A DNA stretch of 64,000 nt from Fallopia convolvulus (GCA_964016875.1 OZ024735.1:15305434-15369433); one strand, 5' to 3'. Shown: positions 11,416-23,475, counted from the stretch's first letter. A program made the numbers and translations. The notes: a model not told the origin generated them from the letters alone.

Positions 11416-12234
11416 GAAATTCTACCTTCTATTTTCCATCCTTCTATCTTTTCCATCTTCTTCTATCTCCATTCTTTTTGGAGACTTTTATGGCTACCCA
11501 TGGTCATTCCTCTCTTCTTTCGTATGTGAGTCTTATGATTTTGCTCTTCTATGCTTAATTCCTTTCTCTTTACTTCATTGAGGACAATGAAGGATTTAAG
11601 TATGGGGAGGAAGTACTCGCTACGCTTATCATAGATAGTTGTATTTCAGTTTATTTTTCGTTATTTTTATGGGGTTTTTGTTCCATCTTTTGTATAGAGG
11701 AAAGTTTGAAAGAAAAAAAATGAAAAAGCCATAAAAAAGAGAAAAAAGGCATAAAAATCATGGGATGAGTTGAAAACCCGAAAGGGCAGCTCAGATAATA
11801 AGCAGTCACCCGGACCAGCATTAGGCTGGGGTAATAAGAGGTTTATGAGAGATGTGAGTATATGTGAGCATACCTAAGAAAAATGAAAAGAGTGATTAGG
11901 TGAAAACCCGAAAGGGCGCCTAAGTAGAATGAGTGGTAAATCAGAGTGTTTAGGATTATATTCTACTTTGGGGTCTAGGGATTACATTTTAGATGTTGGG
12001 TAGATCCTAGGTTGCTCTACACTTTTTAGAGCTTGAGGGATATTATTTATATTTCTGTGAGGTGTGTGCTTGAGCTATCATGTTTTTGCTCATTATTTCT
12101 CTATTTTAGGTTCGGGTTGGTGAGGTGAGTGATTTTTATCTTCCCTTGTACTACGTTGTAAACTTTGATAGGATTTCTTGTTAGATTTATTTTGAGCTTA
12201 CTCGAGGATGAGCAAGGTTTAAGTATGGGGAATT
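11416..12234 (+). other. Element C non-coding tail between two polypurine tracts
   Basis: No gene. It has a central motif ATTGAGGACAATG...TTTAAGTATGGGGAGG (11576-11610) and a 3' polypurine tract AAGTATGGGGAATT (12221-12234) abutting the LTR. Between them are two similar stretches containing GAAAACCCGAAAGGGC (11771 and 11902). The arrangement parallels the tails of element D and the Athila-like element. Confidence 0.55.
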
Positions 12235-13544
12235 TGATAAGCTTTATTTTAGCATAGGTTAACTCTTGTATTTTAGGTATGATTTGAGTATGTCTAGGTT
12301 AGTTTTGAGCATAATTGTCATATGAAGACCGAAGACACGATTTGAAGAAATGCAAGAGTTTTGAAGACAAGTGTTGATTTGGAGTTGTTTCGACACCACT
12401 TTCTTGTAACGCTTATTCCGGGAGCTACGGTGATCGGATGAATCTGAATTTGGTATCATTGGAAAACTAACTCGAAGAGCTACAATTCATGTTTGTACGG
12501 CGAGTTGAAATTACAATTCTATGTGGGTCAAAACCACCTCTGAAGTTGACACCAGAATGTTGTCAGAAGATCCGCGCTCGCGGATCTAAACCGCGCTCGC
12601 GTTTAGATGAGGTTCCGCGGCCGAGGAGGACTACTTGATCCGTGCTCTTGGTTTGATTCCGCGCCCGCGGATCGAGGCGTTTCAATGCCGACTCCTTTCG
12701 TTATTTTCTATCTTTTTATTATTATTATTATATCTTAGGATTTCGGATTTATTGTTACTATTTAAGCTTAGTTTCGTTTTCACTTTAGGGTTACACATTC
12801 TAGCATTCTTTAAGAGATTATTCAAGTTTTTAGTTTTATTATGGAGAACTAATTTTCCTTGGAGTTTGTTTGATCAAGGAAGCCTTTTTATGTAATTCGT
12901 GAGATTCTGGTAACTTTTCTATCCCTTGGTTAATATGAAAACTCTTGTTTTTATTTATATGATCTATGTTTGATTTGATAAGCCTGATCAACTTGTTTGA
13001 TTGACTTAGATCTACAGTTTGGATTAGGTTTGATTGTTGTCTATGCAATATTATTTATCCTTGAAACAACTCTTTTCTAGGACCGTGGACTAGAATTGAG
13101 AAAGAGTGTTTGATTGTTATTTTATGCATGAGACTCGTAGCTTGATTGCATGAATTAATATCCTTCTATCCTTAATATTTTTCATGATTTGAATTAAGCG
13201 TTCTTGTTCATATCATAATTCTACTTGGACCGTGGACAAGCGGAGATCTTTATAAGGATTGGAATTAACCTGGGAATTAATAGAAAAGTGGATGAATTGA
13301 TGATCGAATGATTAAAAAGGTGGAATTGGTTGAATAAACTCTGCTTTCCTTCAATTGATTTAATCCCTAATAATATTTGTTTGTTTGTTTGTTTGCTTAA
13401 ACTTTCAAAAATCCCTGTCCTGTTAACTGCTGATTGTTCAGAATCCCGATTCTCTTGGGTATGATCCCTTACTTGCATAGTATACTAGTTTGTAATTTAG
13501 GGTAATTTATTTTTGATCTTGGCACGACGACTTTAGCCGAGTCA
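12235..13544 (+). repeat. Element C 3' LTR
   Basis: 1310 bases, second copy of the LTR at 4554-5862, with the same palindrome cluster at 12572-12670. One palindrome half differs (CGCGCTCGCG instead of CGCGCCCGCG), and a decayed one reads CCGTGCTCTTGG. Confidence 0.9.
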
Positions 13545-13614
13545 TATTGTTATGGTTGTTGTCTTATTTGTATTCATGTGTCTTAATGTTGGAATGGTCA
13601 AGTGGGCAATGTAG

Positions 13615-14111
13615 TATTATGTTGCAATTATGTTGTAACTCTCAAAACTTGACAGTGTAGTATTCTTGTTTTTATGAATCTTTTGGACCGTTTTCTATAA
13701 TATCTTCTTTGCAACTATCAAAACTGTATTTGCCACCATGACATTTTGCTAAAACTATCATGTTTCATGCAGCATGTATGTTGGATTTAGGCATAGAAGC
13801 AACACAGAGTGACATTACCAACACAGGGAGTGACATTACATGTTGACCTTTTGCTAAAACTGAGAGTGAGATTACCAACAGACAATTTAGGCATACAAGC
13901 AAGTGTTTAGTACAGTATCACCTTACTAACACAACATGCCCTTACTAACACATAGTTTTAGCTGTAATACCTAAAACATAAGATGCATCACATTACCAAC
14001 ACACAAGTGGCATCAAAGTTTGGGTTTAAAGTAGTTCAAAAGCACCCAACTTTGGATAATATACAGAGTTTAGACACACACTGACAAAAGAAAACAAGTC
14101 TTAGGTCTACA
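13615..14111. other. MULE intergenic region between convergent genes
   Basis: 3' ends of the GRF and transposase genes. There is no open frame of note. Several near-copies of GTGACATTACCAACA occur at 13810-13995. Polyadenylation signals for both directions presumably lie here, but I could not single one out. Confidence 0.6.
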
Positions 14112-14582
14112 TCATTTCTTCTTAGAAGGGCCACTGGCCTTGTGCTTCCTTGGTGAGCGCATACGTGTAGCAGCAAGTTGCTCTTTAGATGCAATCATAC
14201 TTCTTGTGGATCTTGGTTGAGGAAGATGTAATATCCGCTAAAATTCTAATATAATTTTCCAATAAATTTTTTTTTCTCTAAAATAGAGAATTTAATAAAC
14301 TTTATAATTTCATATTATATTATGAAAGGTTACTACAATGGCAATTAATAATTTATTTAAAATATATTAAGCAAGTCAAGTATTTATTTAAATATTTTCT
14401 CTTGAAAAGAGAGTTCAATGATTTTTATAATTTTCTTAATAAATTATAAAAATATTTTAAAAGGATTACTAAGTGGCAAATAAAATCTCCAACAAATATA
14501 AATCATGTGAATTTCGATTTAATAAATAATTTGCTATTACAAGGCTAGCAAAAATAATAAGGAAGGCAAATAAGAAGGGGCA

Positions 14583-14660
14583 AGAGTCGGGACTCGAACC
14601 CGAGACCTCTTGTACCTCTTCTACGATAACAAACACTCCAATCCACTAAACCATTGTAAC
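14583..14660 (-). other. tRNA-like box A / box B sequence in LTR-A2
   Basis: On the minus strand, TGGTTTAGTGG fits a Pol III box A (TRGYNNARNNG), and 54 bases downstream GGTTCGAGTCC fits box B. The related stretch in LTR-A1 (about 36270-36320, plus strand) keeps a box-B-like GGTCCGAGTC. Spacing is longer than in a functional tRNA, so this is a tRNA-derived or SINE-like insert fixed in the LTR family, not a tRNA gene. Confidence 0.5.
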
Positions 14661-14929
14661 TTGACTACCCAAATTACAACTCTTTTGTTTATAAACAATC
14701 TTTCTCTTCTTCTTCTTCAAAGAGAACATCAAACAAACGTACATCCAATTGTCATCATCTCCACCTCCTCTCTTCACCAATCACTCTTCCTCTCCACCTC
14801 CTTTCTCCTCCAATCAAACCCTTGCAAACAAACACAAACCTCACCAACCCCCACCAATAGACATCCACCTTCTCCCTCTTCAATGGCCAATTTCCATTGC
14901 CATAGATCAAGAGAAGCTTCAACTTTCAC

Positions 14930-14938
14930 TATAAATAG
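14930..14938 (+). promoter_or_regulatory. LTR-A2 TATA box
   Basis: TATAAATAGGGG lies about 700 bases into the LTR. It defines the LTR sense strand as plus and predicts a short U3 and a very long transcribed LTR part. Confidence 0.6.
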
Positions 14939-17900
14939 GGGTTCAAGCAAGAGTAAAATTCACACAAATAATTTCCTCTCCTTCTTCTTCATAATCTCGT
15001 TCATATTTCAAGCCTCAAGGTCCCAAATTGAATTTTACCCAAATCTGAATTTTTCCATTAAAAAGCCACAAATTCCCTTTTCTTCACCTTGTGGTCGCCG
15101 GACCACCACCTCCACCTGACCGGACCGCCGGCCAACGAGGGGCACGCGCCGCCCAGGGAGTCGCCGGAGAGCCGCCTGCAGTCCCGAAGTCCGTCGTCGT
15201 TCGTTCGTCTGATGCTCTCTGGTTCTGTTTAACGTGAAAGGAAGAAGAAGAGGGTATGGGCTGATACATTTGGGTAATTTTGGGCTAAATTTTAATAGGC
15301 CCAAATACCTTTCTTAGCCCATCAGAATTTTTATTAAAGAAAAAGAGAAGAAGAGGCCCATTTCCGCCCCATCTCAAAATCTGAGCCCAAATCCCGTCTC
15401 GTTTCGCTCGGTATATTTTCCCGACTCGTATTTTAATTTCTATCTCTTTATAAATAATTATATATATATGATATTTATTTAAATAAATAGAATAAATATC
15501 ATAAGTGGATTATTAAAATAGGAAATAATGTTGGCAAGACATTAAATAAATTGATATAATAGACTTTTATAATCCTAAGAATATTATAAATTTCAATATA
15601 CCTTTTTAGGTTGAATATTATATCATATGCTTTTATAAAGTTGTCCTTATTTATATTAAGAAGTTAGCAAGTAAAATTAAAAGAATATTCTAATAAATTA
15701 ATTAAGGAAATTATTGGTTTCCAAGAATGAAAATGTTTAAATGTTAAGAATAAGAATTTATAAGAAATACAAGGATATTACCAATATAAATAATAATAAG
15801 AAATATTATTATTTTACTCATTTCCACCTAAATTATTATTATAATAATTTAGAAATTATTTCTCTTATAAAAAGAATATAAGAGATATTTAAAACTTTAG
15901 AAGAATTAAAGAAATTCTTATTAAAGTTCGTTCGTACATCTCGTGTCGATAGGTCGAATCTTCGTTCCGAGTAAAGTCAACGATTTCCGTTCGTTCGTTC
16001 ACAATCGTAAAAGCTAAGGCAAGTGGAATTTCCCCTTGTAACCTTTATACTTCATTTCCGTGAAATTCTCGATGTTGGGAACAACTTGTGTGCTAAGTAA
16101 CGAATGAACCTAGGAAATATCGATTGTTAGATATAACGACCATTGTTAGTATAGTTCGCTATTATTATTTGATAGGACTATTTATGCTAGTATGGTTGTG
16201 GCCTTGATTGTTTCTGATCTCGTTCAGAGATCACCGTCGAACGAACTAGCAAGGGGCGCGGAATAGCCGACGCCTCTATATAATCTTACTAAGTCGTAAG
16301 TGCCTACGTGTTTGAAGTACGACTTTCGGGATCATGATCCCATCCGCTCCGATTGCAAGGAGGGATGAGCTCACTCTAGCTAAGTGCCGGGAAACTGGGT
16401 TTCCCCTTGGTGGATCGGGCCATTTGCGCCCCCACCCCTTGTTAAAAATCATTAACGAAATCGATTATTTTCGTCATCGTATAAGATAAGTGCCCAATGC
16501 ACATTTAAAAGATATCAAAAACGGATCGATCTCAAATGATTGTTTCGGCTCTCGGTCCGCTCAGGGCACGAGAGGTCTTCAACTTGTATAAAGTAATAAT
16601 GTTCCCAACATACTTTCAATTCTAAAAGAAGTCTACAATCTAGTAGCTCTTCTCTCGATTATCGAGCTATCTCCGCTTGAGATACGCTCTCCTTCGTACC
16701 AATTAAATCCCACATAAATAAGCCTTATCTTAAACACAACCCGATAATATCTCCCTCGCTATTGATAAATTACTGAATTACCCTTGGGAAGTTCCGTTCC
16801 CGCTTGCTTAGTCTCCTTAGACTAATTCCCCACTTCTGCATTTTGCCTGGTATTTCTCGCCCTTCGCGACAAATGCCAGACTGTAGGAATGTACACCAAA
16901 GTTTTGAAGACAGAGTCTAGAAGGTTCAAGAAACGTTAGACGAGGATTGAAGGTCAAGGCAAGACGACATCGAAGGAAGGAAGGAATTCTCATAGGAACA
17001 AGGCATTCAGAAGATAGTACACCAAACTCTTTTATTTTAACCAAGCAAATCATCATCATATGATTCGTCTTGGAGAAACATACATGTATTTCTAAATACG
17101 TCTTTTTAACCCTTTTTAATACGGGTTTCATTTTCCGCTGCTACATCATTTGTAAAACGACTCTCAATGTAATGAACGAAAGTTCTCATCAATAAATACA
17201 TATTCCTATTTTGATCAATTTCATCTTAAATACATTTAATTAAATGTTAACTTCCGCATTTTAAGTGTTCAATATCATTCTAAAAGCCTTGGGTGACTTT
17301 GGACGGTAAAATCCGAGGTCACTGGCGGTAATACCCAATGTTGTAAAATAGGGGTGTTACAGAAGATATGACCTTCCTTGAGAGAGGGTCACCTATGCAA
17401 TCAAAATAGTCCATGAGGTAACATACTACATGACCAAAGTTAGAAGCATACTTCCAACATGAAGGAAAAGTTCTTATACCTGCACAGAATTCCCAACAAC
17501 ACAGCTTGAAGATTGGCTTCCAATATTTACTTCAAATTGAGATACTTGAGATGGTTGTGGTGGACCATGATGAGAGGGCTCCTGCACAACAGGCCCTTGG
17601 TCACTTCCAGCTTGAGATGAGTTCTACATCATAAGTGAAGGATGCTTCATCAAGAGAATTGTAACGAATATGACATGAAAAGTACAATTGTGAAGAGTAT
17701 GTTATCGTTTTGTTACCTTTCTTATGTACGTCCTTTTTTGTGAATTTACATAGACAGTGCTTGCATTTGGGGGTCTTCCTCCTTTTTTATGTGCATTTGG
17801 TTGCTGCTCAGGGGGTTTAGGGGGGTTCTTGCAATGGTTCTTGTAGTGGTCTGGTTGCCCACATTGAGAGCACTTTGTTTGTCCAACTATTCTAATCCTT

Positions 17901-20517
17901 TTCTTCTTACTCTCTTCCCCAGGCTCTCTTCTTCTAGGCTTCCTCGGCCTCCCTGGCTGAACAACATAACTAGGTGGTTCTGGTGCCTGCTGAGTAGTCC
18001 TCTCCCAGTCAGCTTCTCCAGGCATAGGATAGATAATGGGACTATAAGCCTTCAAGTACATCTCCTTGCTAAAAAATGGATGAATATAGTCTTCCACTAG
18101 GCGCTTCTCCTTCAGTATGTAGCACATTCCATGAGGGCAAGGAATTCCACTCAAATCCCACTTCCCACAACCACAGCTCATCTGACCTAGATCTACCACA
18201 TATGTCCTGCCATAATGGTCAACCTCAAACATGTCTGCACCCCCATAGAAAGGTGTACAACTCCTTAGGCATTCTTGCTGGACAGATTCTATTCTCTTCA
18301 TTGCGTGTGGTGTAAACTGTCCCTCATATTTCAACATTCCCTCACGCTTGGCCACACACCTTTTCATCAATTTCCTTCTGATCAACTCACACATTGATAA
18401 AATGGGCAGCTCTCTTGCAGGTAGAATTAGAGAATTGAAACTCTCACAGACATTGTTAAGAAGCATGCCAGATTTGGTGTCATGCTTGAATCCATGCCTT
18501 GACCAATTGTTTGGGTTTGAATCAATCAAGTATTTATGTGTTGAATCATCAAGCTTCCTTACCTCATCCATTGCATACCCAAAATTTGTAGTGTTTGATG
18601 CCCTAGCAGTTGCCCACACAGCATCCTTGTAATTCTTGTCTGGCGATCTTGTTTTGAAGTTGTTGTACATATGCCTAACACACAACCTTGTTGGAGCTAG
18701 TGGGAAAACATCTCTTAGAGCCTCAATAAGACCTAGGAAAAACAACAACAAAAGAACACAAATAGCTTAAGTTAGGGCTTAGATATATTAACACGCATGG
18801 AAGATATTTGGATATTTAAAGGAAATTTCTACTAAATGCAAACCTTTTGCCTATCAGACATGAATGTTGGATTGCTCTCTCCAATATCTCTTGCCAATAG
18901 CTCAAGAAACCAACCCCATGTTTCCTTTCTCTCTGCCTCAACAATAGCAAAAGCAATGGGATAGATGTTCTCATTTCCATCCTTACCAACTGCAACCAAT
19001 ACCTGACCAATGTATGCACCCCTAAGATGACAACCATCCAACCCTATTATAGGTCTACAACCTTGTAAGAAACCCTTCTTGCATGCATCTAAACACACAT
19101 ACATTCTTTGGAATAAGGGCTTCTCTGGATTGTCTAGGCACACTTGAACATAGCTAGAACTCCTTGGATTCCATCTCCTAATTGTTGCAGCATAATCCCA
19201 GACCCTTCCATATTATACCCTAGCATCCCCCTGAGTCATCAACATGGCCCTCTGACTGGCCTTCCATGCTTGGTTGTATGAGATGTTTATGGTATGGTCC
19301 CTTCTCACAACATTCATAAACCCTTGTAGCTTCCATTGTGGGTCATCTTTGTAATACTCCAAATACTTTTCTGCAAGCCAAACTGAAGTCATCTTACTAT
19401 TCTCATGTTGCCATCCACGATCATGTTTTCCAGTAATGGACTTCAGTTGAAAAGATCCATCTTTCCCCATTTTCCTAGCAGTGGCCCTAAAATGACACTT
19501 GACAACCTTGCATACACACTTTTTCCTTGAATGTTTCATAGAGCAATCACACTTCAGTTTGCAATAAACAGAAACCCTGGACTTGTCATTGTGCAGATAG
19601 TAATAATCACCACCATTTTCAATTGAATACTGTCTTAATGCTTTTCTAAAGATGTCATTTGAACCAAAAAGCATTCCCTCCTTAAGATGGATCCTTTTTT
19701 TGAAGTCGACAAGAGGGTTGAATTCAGCATACCTGACATGTTTCTTCTTCTTGGACTCATCATCGGATGACCCACTTACACTTTTTAATTCATCAGAATC
19801 ATGCAATGGTGTCTCATCATCCACATAATCTCCTCCACAATCTGTTGCTACAGCTGCACATAATTCTCTAAAATGGCCAACATCCTCATCAATATTCTCT
19901 TGAAACAACTCATAATCTTCATCTTCACTTTCTAAATAGTCAAAATCACCATCATCATCTGAAGACTCTGATCCTAATACATCCTCATCACCCTCATCTG
20001 AATCCTCTGATTCTAAGTCAGTATTTGTTAAGTTTGGGAAGTCGGTTGTTGGAAGAGTTGTTAGGGTTCTGGTGCCTGCTGGGATTGGTGGTGTTGTCTA
20101 ATGTAGTGAAGAGCTAGATGGTGGTGGATCTCTTATTGGTGCAGATTGAGTATTGGGTTGTGAAGTTGGGCCTTGGGCTCTCAATAAAGATGGGTTAATC
20201 TCTTGACTCTGGACCACATACACATGTACCACTCTATCCTTCCCAACACAATCAATCATCTTCATCACATCAGCATCTCCACTTATTTTTGTTAATCCCC
20301 TATGAATGGTTTGTTCTGGCTGTATGTACCAAAGCTCTTCTATGTTGGATTGCTGGCAAACTTCTTCCTTGAATATAGCTTCCAAAACAACCTTTGAAAC
20401 CATGTCTGGATCAAGATTTGCATGAACATAAGCCTTTGTCTTCTTGTAGCATAGCTCACCAAGCTTAGAAAGGTAGAATTGACCCTCATACAAATACCTC
20501 ACACTTATATCTGCCAT

Positions 20518-21112
20518 TCAAACTGTAAAAAAGGAGAAAAACAAACAAATGCATTTTTTAAGATATTCCCAACAGAGACACATCACACCAACACAATAAA
20601 GTATTCTATGAGTCGTGCTTTTGTCTATATGTATATATTGTCACCACTGCCATTAAATAATGCTCAACAACCAAAAGATTCTCAACACAACACCCTATTC
20701 AATGACATAGCCAGTATACATCACAATCTCTAAAGCAAAAGCAAAAGCATCGGGTGTCAGCACAAATGCAGAAAATCATCACAACTGCATAGCAAAACAA
20801 GCTTTGAGAGTACTGTATACTCACCTTCTACGAACAAAAGCGCCTCTCCTCAAATTTGGGTATTCTTCGAACCAGCACGCAATCGAATAGTTAGGGATCG
20901 ACGAACCTCACCATCCCATCTTCAAACGAGCTCGCAATCATATAGCAAAACAAGCTTTGTGGAAGGTCTTTGCTTCGTCGTTGCTCGGATTTTGAATGCA
21001 CCTTAATTCCTGCCTCGTCGTTGCTCCAAACCCTAAATTTCTATCTCAATTTGAGCTTGCATTTGCACACACCAAATGCAGATGAGGTGAGGATTTGAGG
21101 ATGGGTTTAATT
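20518..21112 (-). other. Transposase 5' region
   Basis: Non-coding stretch between the transposase start and the right TIR. It presumably holds the 5' untranslated region. GC content rises near 20860-20960, with direct repeats containing AGCAAAACAAGCTTTG (about 20791 and 20944). No convincing TATA box. Confidence 0.4.
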
Positions 21113-21343
21113 AGGTTTTTTGCTTTGATATAGAAATGGGAATATAAAAGGTAAAAAGAAATAGAAATGAGAATTTTAACACTCACCGCACGCGCGCGTA
21201 CATGGCCATTTGACGGGGAATTGAGTAGGGGTGGTTGTTTTTTAACGGAATGGGTAATAGAGGTGGTTCCCGGTAAATTGATATTAAAAGGGTGGTTTAG
21301 AGCAATATGGCATATTATAAGGGTGGTTTTAGGTCACTCGGCC
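21113..21343 (-). repeat. MULE right terminal inverted repeat
   Basis: This is the inverted copy of the left terminal repeat and ends at 21343, directly followed by the duplicated 9-mer TATTCTTTT. It lies about 600 bases upstream of the transposase start codon (20517), so it probably contains that gene's promoter. Confidence 0.9.
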
Positions 21344-22268
21344 TATTCTTTTATAAGAGAATTAATACTAAATTATTATTATAATAATTTAGTTTGAGGA
21401 AATAAAATAATAATATTCCTTATTATTATTTCTTAATTGTAATATCCAAGTATTCTTTATAAAACTTTATTTTATTTCAAGAATTATGTGCTTTTAAAAA
21501 AATTAAGACATAGTATTATTAAATTTATTAACTATCCATTAACTTAAGGTTAATAATCTATTTGAATTAATTTATAATTCTTTTATTCAATTTAGATCAC
21601 AACTTATAAACTTATCATTAATAGGAAATTCTTTTGGTATACAAAGCATGCAAGTTGATAAAATAAAATCCATTAATTAAAATATACTTTACATATTTAT
21701 ATTCCAAATTGATTATTAAAATTATTCTCATGGCGTAAAAGTCCATAAAGCCCTTATTATAATATATTTTTATCCTTCTTTCCATATATTTCTTATTCCA
21801 TATTAATCATAATATAATTCTTGTGACTAACATATCTTATCATAATATATTTAAATTTATAATATGCTCTTTAGATGACAAGCAACCCCTTTTTCAATAT
21901 ATTAAGTCTTAAGATAACATTTTTCCTAACAACTTGTTCCAAACCCTTTTATATTTATATTATAACTTCCAATAAAGTATACATATTATTTATGTGACAT
22001 TTTCCATGTATATAAAATAATCATACTCTTGATCCCATAAATTTATTTATAACTTTCCATGTATATCAAGCTTTATTTTATATAAGAAGACATGCATGAT
22101 AATAAAGTTATTTATGTACAAGGGAAATAATAAAATTGATTTTATTTTGTCTAACAACTTAGATCTTCTCCTTTATTTAAAATATATTACTAGGATGCAA
22201 TCTAATACTACTATGAGTCTGGTTTAGGTGTGAATGGGCGCTCATGTGCGAAATAAGAAAGAACAAGA

Positions 22269-22978
22269 TGATGCGACCCTAGGGTCACAAGGGGCGGATC
22301 TAGGCTCGAAACGTTCGGATCTTCTCCGACAAATAGTAACCGGATAGATTTGAGGCCGAAGCCTAGACTTTGAGATGAGAGGTGAAGTGAAAGGATTGAG
22401 AAGGGGGCCTAGTTTGACGTAGGTGATGTGAACCCCGTTAAGGATTCACGAGAGGATCTTGAACTTGGACTCGTAATTGGTCTTCTCACGTCAGTTTTGA
22501 TAGATTTGAGCCGAATTAACGACTAGACTTGGTAGAAAGAAGTGAAAGGATTTAAGAAGGTGGTCTCTTTTGACGGAAACCTGAAGAATATGGGATACGA
22601 GAAAAAAATTGGGTTTTTGACGCCTTTATGAAAAGTTTTGGAGAAATCTCGACAGGATAACATTAATCAAACAAAGCGTAAAGAATTACAATAGATGAGG
22701 CTCATTTATATAGAGGAGCTCCAAAACCCTAGAAAGCAACAAGGCTTAGTGGACTAGGGTTTGCATGCAAGCAAAGACCCAACATCCAAAAGCCCATAAA
22801 TCATAAATGGATAATACCAAAAGTAGCAACAACCAAAACGATAAAGTTATAAATAGAAATATGCTAAAAATAGGAAAATACATAAAATAAGCTTAAATCC
22901 TAATACAAGGGGGACGCCATGGTCTCGGGCGCCTAGGACTAGTCGGAACTGTGTCTGACCCTAGGCAGGGTCGCATCA
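22269..22978 (-). mobile_element. Solo LTR (TGATGCGACC family) inside B1
   Basis: TGATGCGACCCT...AGGGTCGCATCA, 710 bases, with 5-bp duplication CAAGA (22264-22268 and 22979-22983). The uninterrupted site is visible in B2 near 60820 (ACGGCTCTTGTTC). A TATA-like CTATATAAATG on the minus strand near 22705 suggests minus sense. Lineage unknown. Confidence 0.88.
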
Positions 22979-23109
22979 CAAGAGCCGTTAGATCAAGAAA
23001 AATCAAAGGCGCTGATCATTTCACTTAAAAAGGGGAAAAAACGGCACGAACAAATTTTTGGCGAATTATTCGCGTATTTTTGAAAAAACGGAAATAGGAC
23101 ACGCGCCTA

Positions 23110-23475
23110 GATTGTTCATCGAAAATGTGGATTTTTTCATCAGTACTCTAGATTTGCTCATCAATACTACGGATTTGTTCATCAACAATGTGGATTTGTT
23201 CATCAACACTTTGGCATATTTGTTCATTGGTTTTGACATATTTGTTCATCGGTTTGTGCATATTTGTTCATTGGTAACATCAATTTGTTCATTGGTTTAT
23301 GCATATTTGTTGATTGATACATGCATATTTTTTCATTGTTATATTCATATTTGTTCATTGGTTTTGGCATATTTGTTCATCGGTTTGTGCATATTTGTTC
23401 ATTGATTTATGCATATTTGTTCATTGCCTTTTCATATAATTGTTCATTGCTAAATGCATGTTTGTTCATTAGCAA
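23110..23475 (+). repeat. B1 TTTGTTCAT array
   Basis: About 16 copies of TTTGTTCAT or one-base variants, mostly 21-26 bases apart, separated by degenerate spacers such as TGGTTTRTGCATA. Confidence 0.85.

Larger units (their letters stand above)
4554..13544 (+). mobile_element. Element C: pol-less gypsy-type LTR retrotransposon
   Basis: LTRs at 4554-5862 and 12235-13544 (TGATAMGCTTTA...CCGAGTCA) differ at a few percent of sites by eye. The 3' LTR is preceded by the polypurine tract AAGTATGGGGAATT. Flanking sequence reads through into the GRF gene on both sides, although the 5-bp flanks (TAATT and TATTG) match only partly, so the duplication has decayed or I have an end wrong by a base. The internal region has two small reading frames, a hairpin with a splice donor, a central polypurine tract and nested element D. 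No RT, RNase H or integrase is present. No recognisable primer-binding site follows the 5' LTR. It looks like a non-autonomous Tat/Athila-type derivative. Confidence 0.85.
4136..13614 (+). pseudogene. MULE-borne GRF zinc-finger / coiled-coil / TM protein, broken
   Basis: A small second MULE gene, broken. An exon starts after a plausible 3' splice site (TTTCAG, ending 4128) with ATG at 4136. The first 57 codons match a GRF-type zinc finger: C-x-C at residues 16 and 18, NYGKRFYGC around residue 40, and FFMW at residues 51-54. Codon 49 (4280-4282), where the fourth zinc-binding Cys is expected, is TGA. Residues about 60-135 form a charged coiled coil. The frame reaches 4553, where element C is inserted, and 22 further codons after C (13546-13611) give a hydrophobic, probably membrane-spanning tail before TAG at 13612-13614. 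GRF-type proteins with a C-terminal hydrophobic segment are common in plant genomes; their role in transposition is unknown to me. By position it resembles mudrB of MuDR, but I see no sequence relationship. Confidence 0.8.
14227..17361 (+). mobile_element. LTR-A2, solo LTR in the transposase gene
   Basis: TGTAATATCC...GGGTGTTACA, 3135 bases, with 5-bp duplication GAAGA (14222-14226 and 17362-17366). There is no internal region. Sense is plus, from a TATA box at 14930-14938 (TATAAATAG). It is the reverse complement of LTR-A1, and since it lacks the MULE and the other insertions it gives the empty-site sequence. AT-rich stretches flank a GC-rich middle (15100-15200). Confidence 0.92.
14112..20517 (-). 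pseudogene. MULE transposase (MURA type), interrupted by LTR-A2
   Basis: The MURA-family DDE transposase, which would cut and join the MULE ends in the nucleus. From ATG at 20517: a 139-codon N-terminal region, acidic linker, MuDR N-terminal DNA-binding domain (about 19740-19250), the MULE catalytic domain (GLDGCHLRG and FMSDRQK give the two Asp; VCESFNSLI is the likely Glu), a SWIM zinc finger (CGCGKWDLSGIPCPHG), a basic tail and a CCHC knuckle (CSQCGQPDHYKNHC). Introns fit at 18843-18733, 17716-17624 and 17479-17393, all GT...AG and in phase. The last exon (17392-14112, ending SPRKHKASGPSKKK) is split by LTR-A2. Defects are a TAG at 20098-20100, a TAA at 19213-19215 and the LTR. Otherwise the frame is open, so the gene decayed recently relative to its surroundings. 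Confidence 0.92.
3338..21343. mobile_element. Mutator-like DNA transposon (MULE) with two convergent genes
   Basis: The terminal inverted repeats (3338-about 3590 and about 21113-21343) begin GGCCGAACGACC and GGCCGAGTGACC and stay alignable for about 200 bases. A perfect 9-bp duplication TATTCTTTT flanks the element (3329-3337 and 21344-21352), the size expected of Mutator. The empty site can be read in the second LTR-A copy near 15860-15885. The element carries a GRF zinc-finger gene on the plus strand near the left end and a transposase gene on the minus strand near the right end, converging on about 13615-14111. Without the nested elements C/D and LTR-A2 it would be about 5.9 kb. Both genes carry stops and insertions, so this copy cannot be autonomous. 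Confidence 0.93.

Noticed and set aside
14583..14660. Functional tRNA gene
   Set aside because: Boxes A and B are present but the spacing is too long and I could not form an acceptor stem; kept only as tRNA-like.
14610..15119. 169-codon frame in LTR-A2
   Set aside because: Low-complexity Ser/Thr/Pro from CT-rich U3/R sequence; not preserved in LTR-A1; no domain.
23110..23475. CRISPR-like regular repeat spacing
   Set aside because: Plant DNA, 9-bp degenerate motif, related spacers, inside a transposon; not a CRISPR array.
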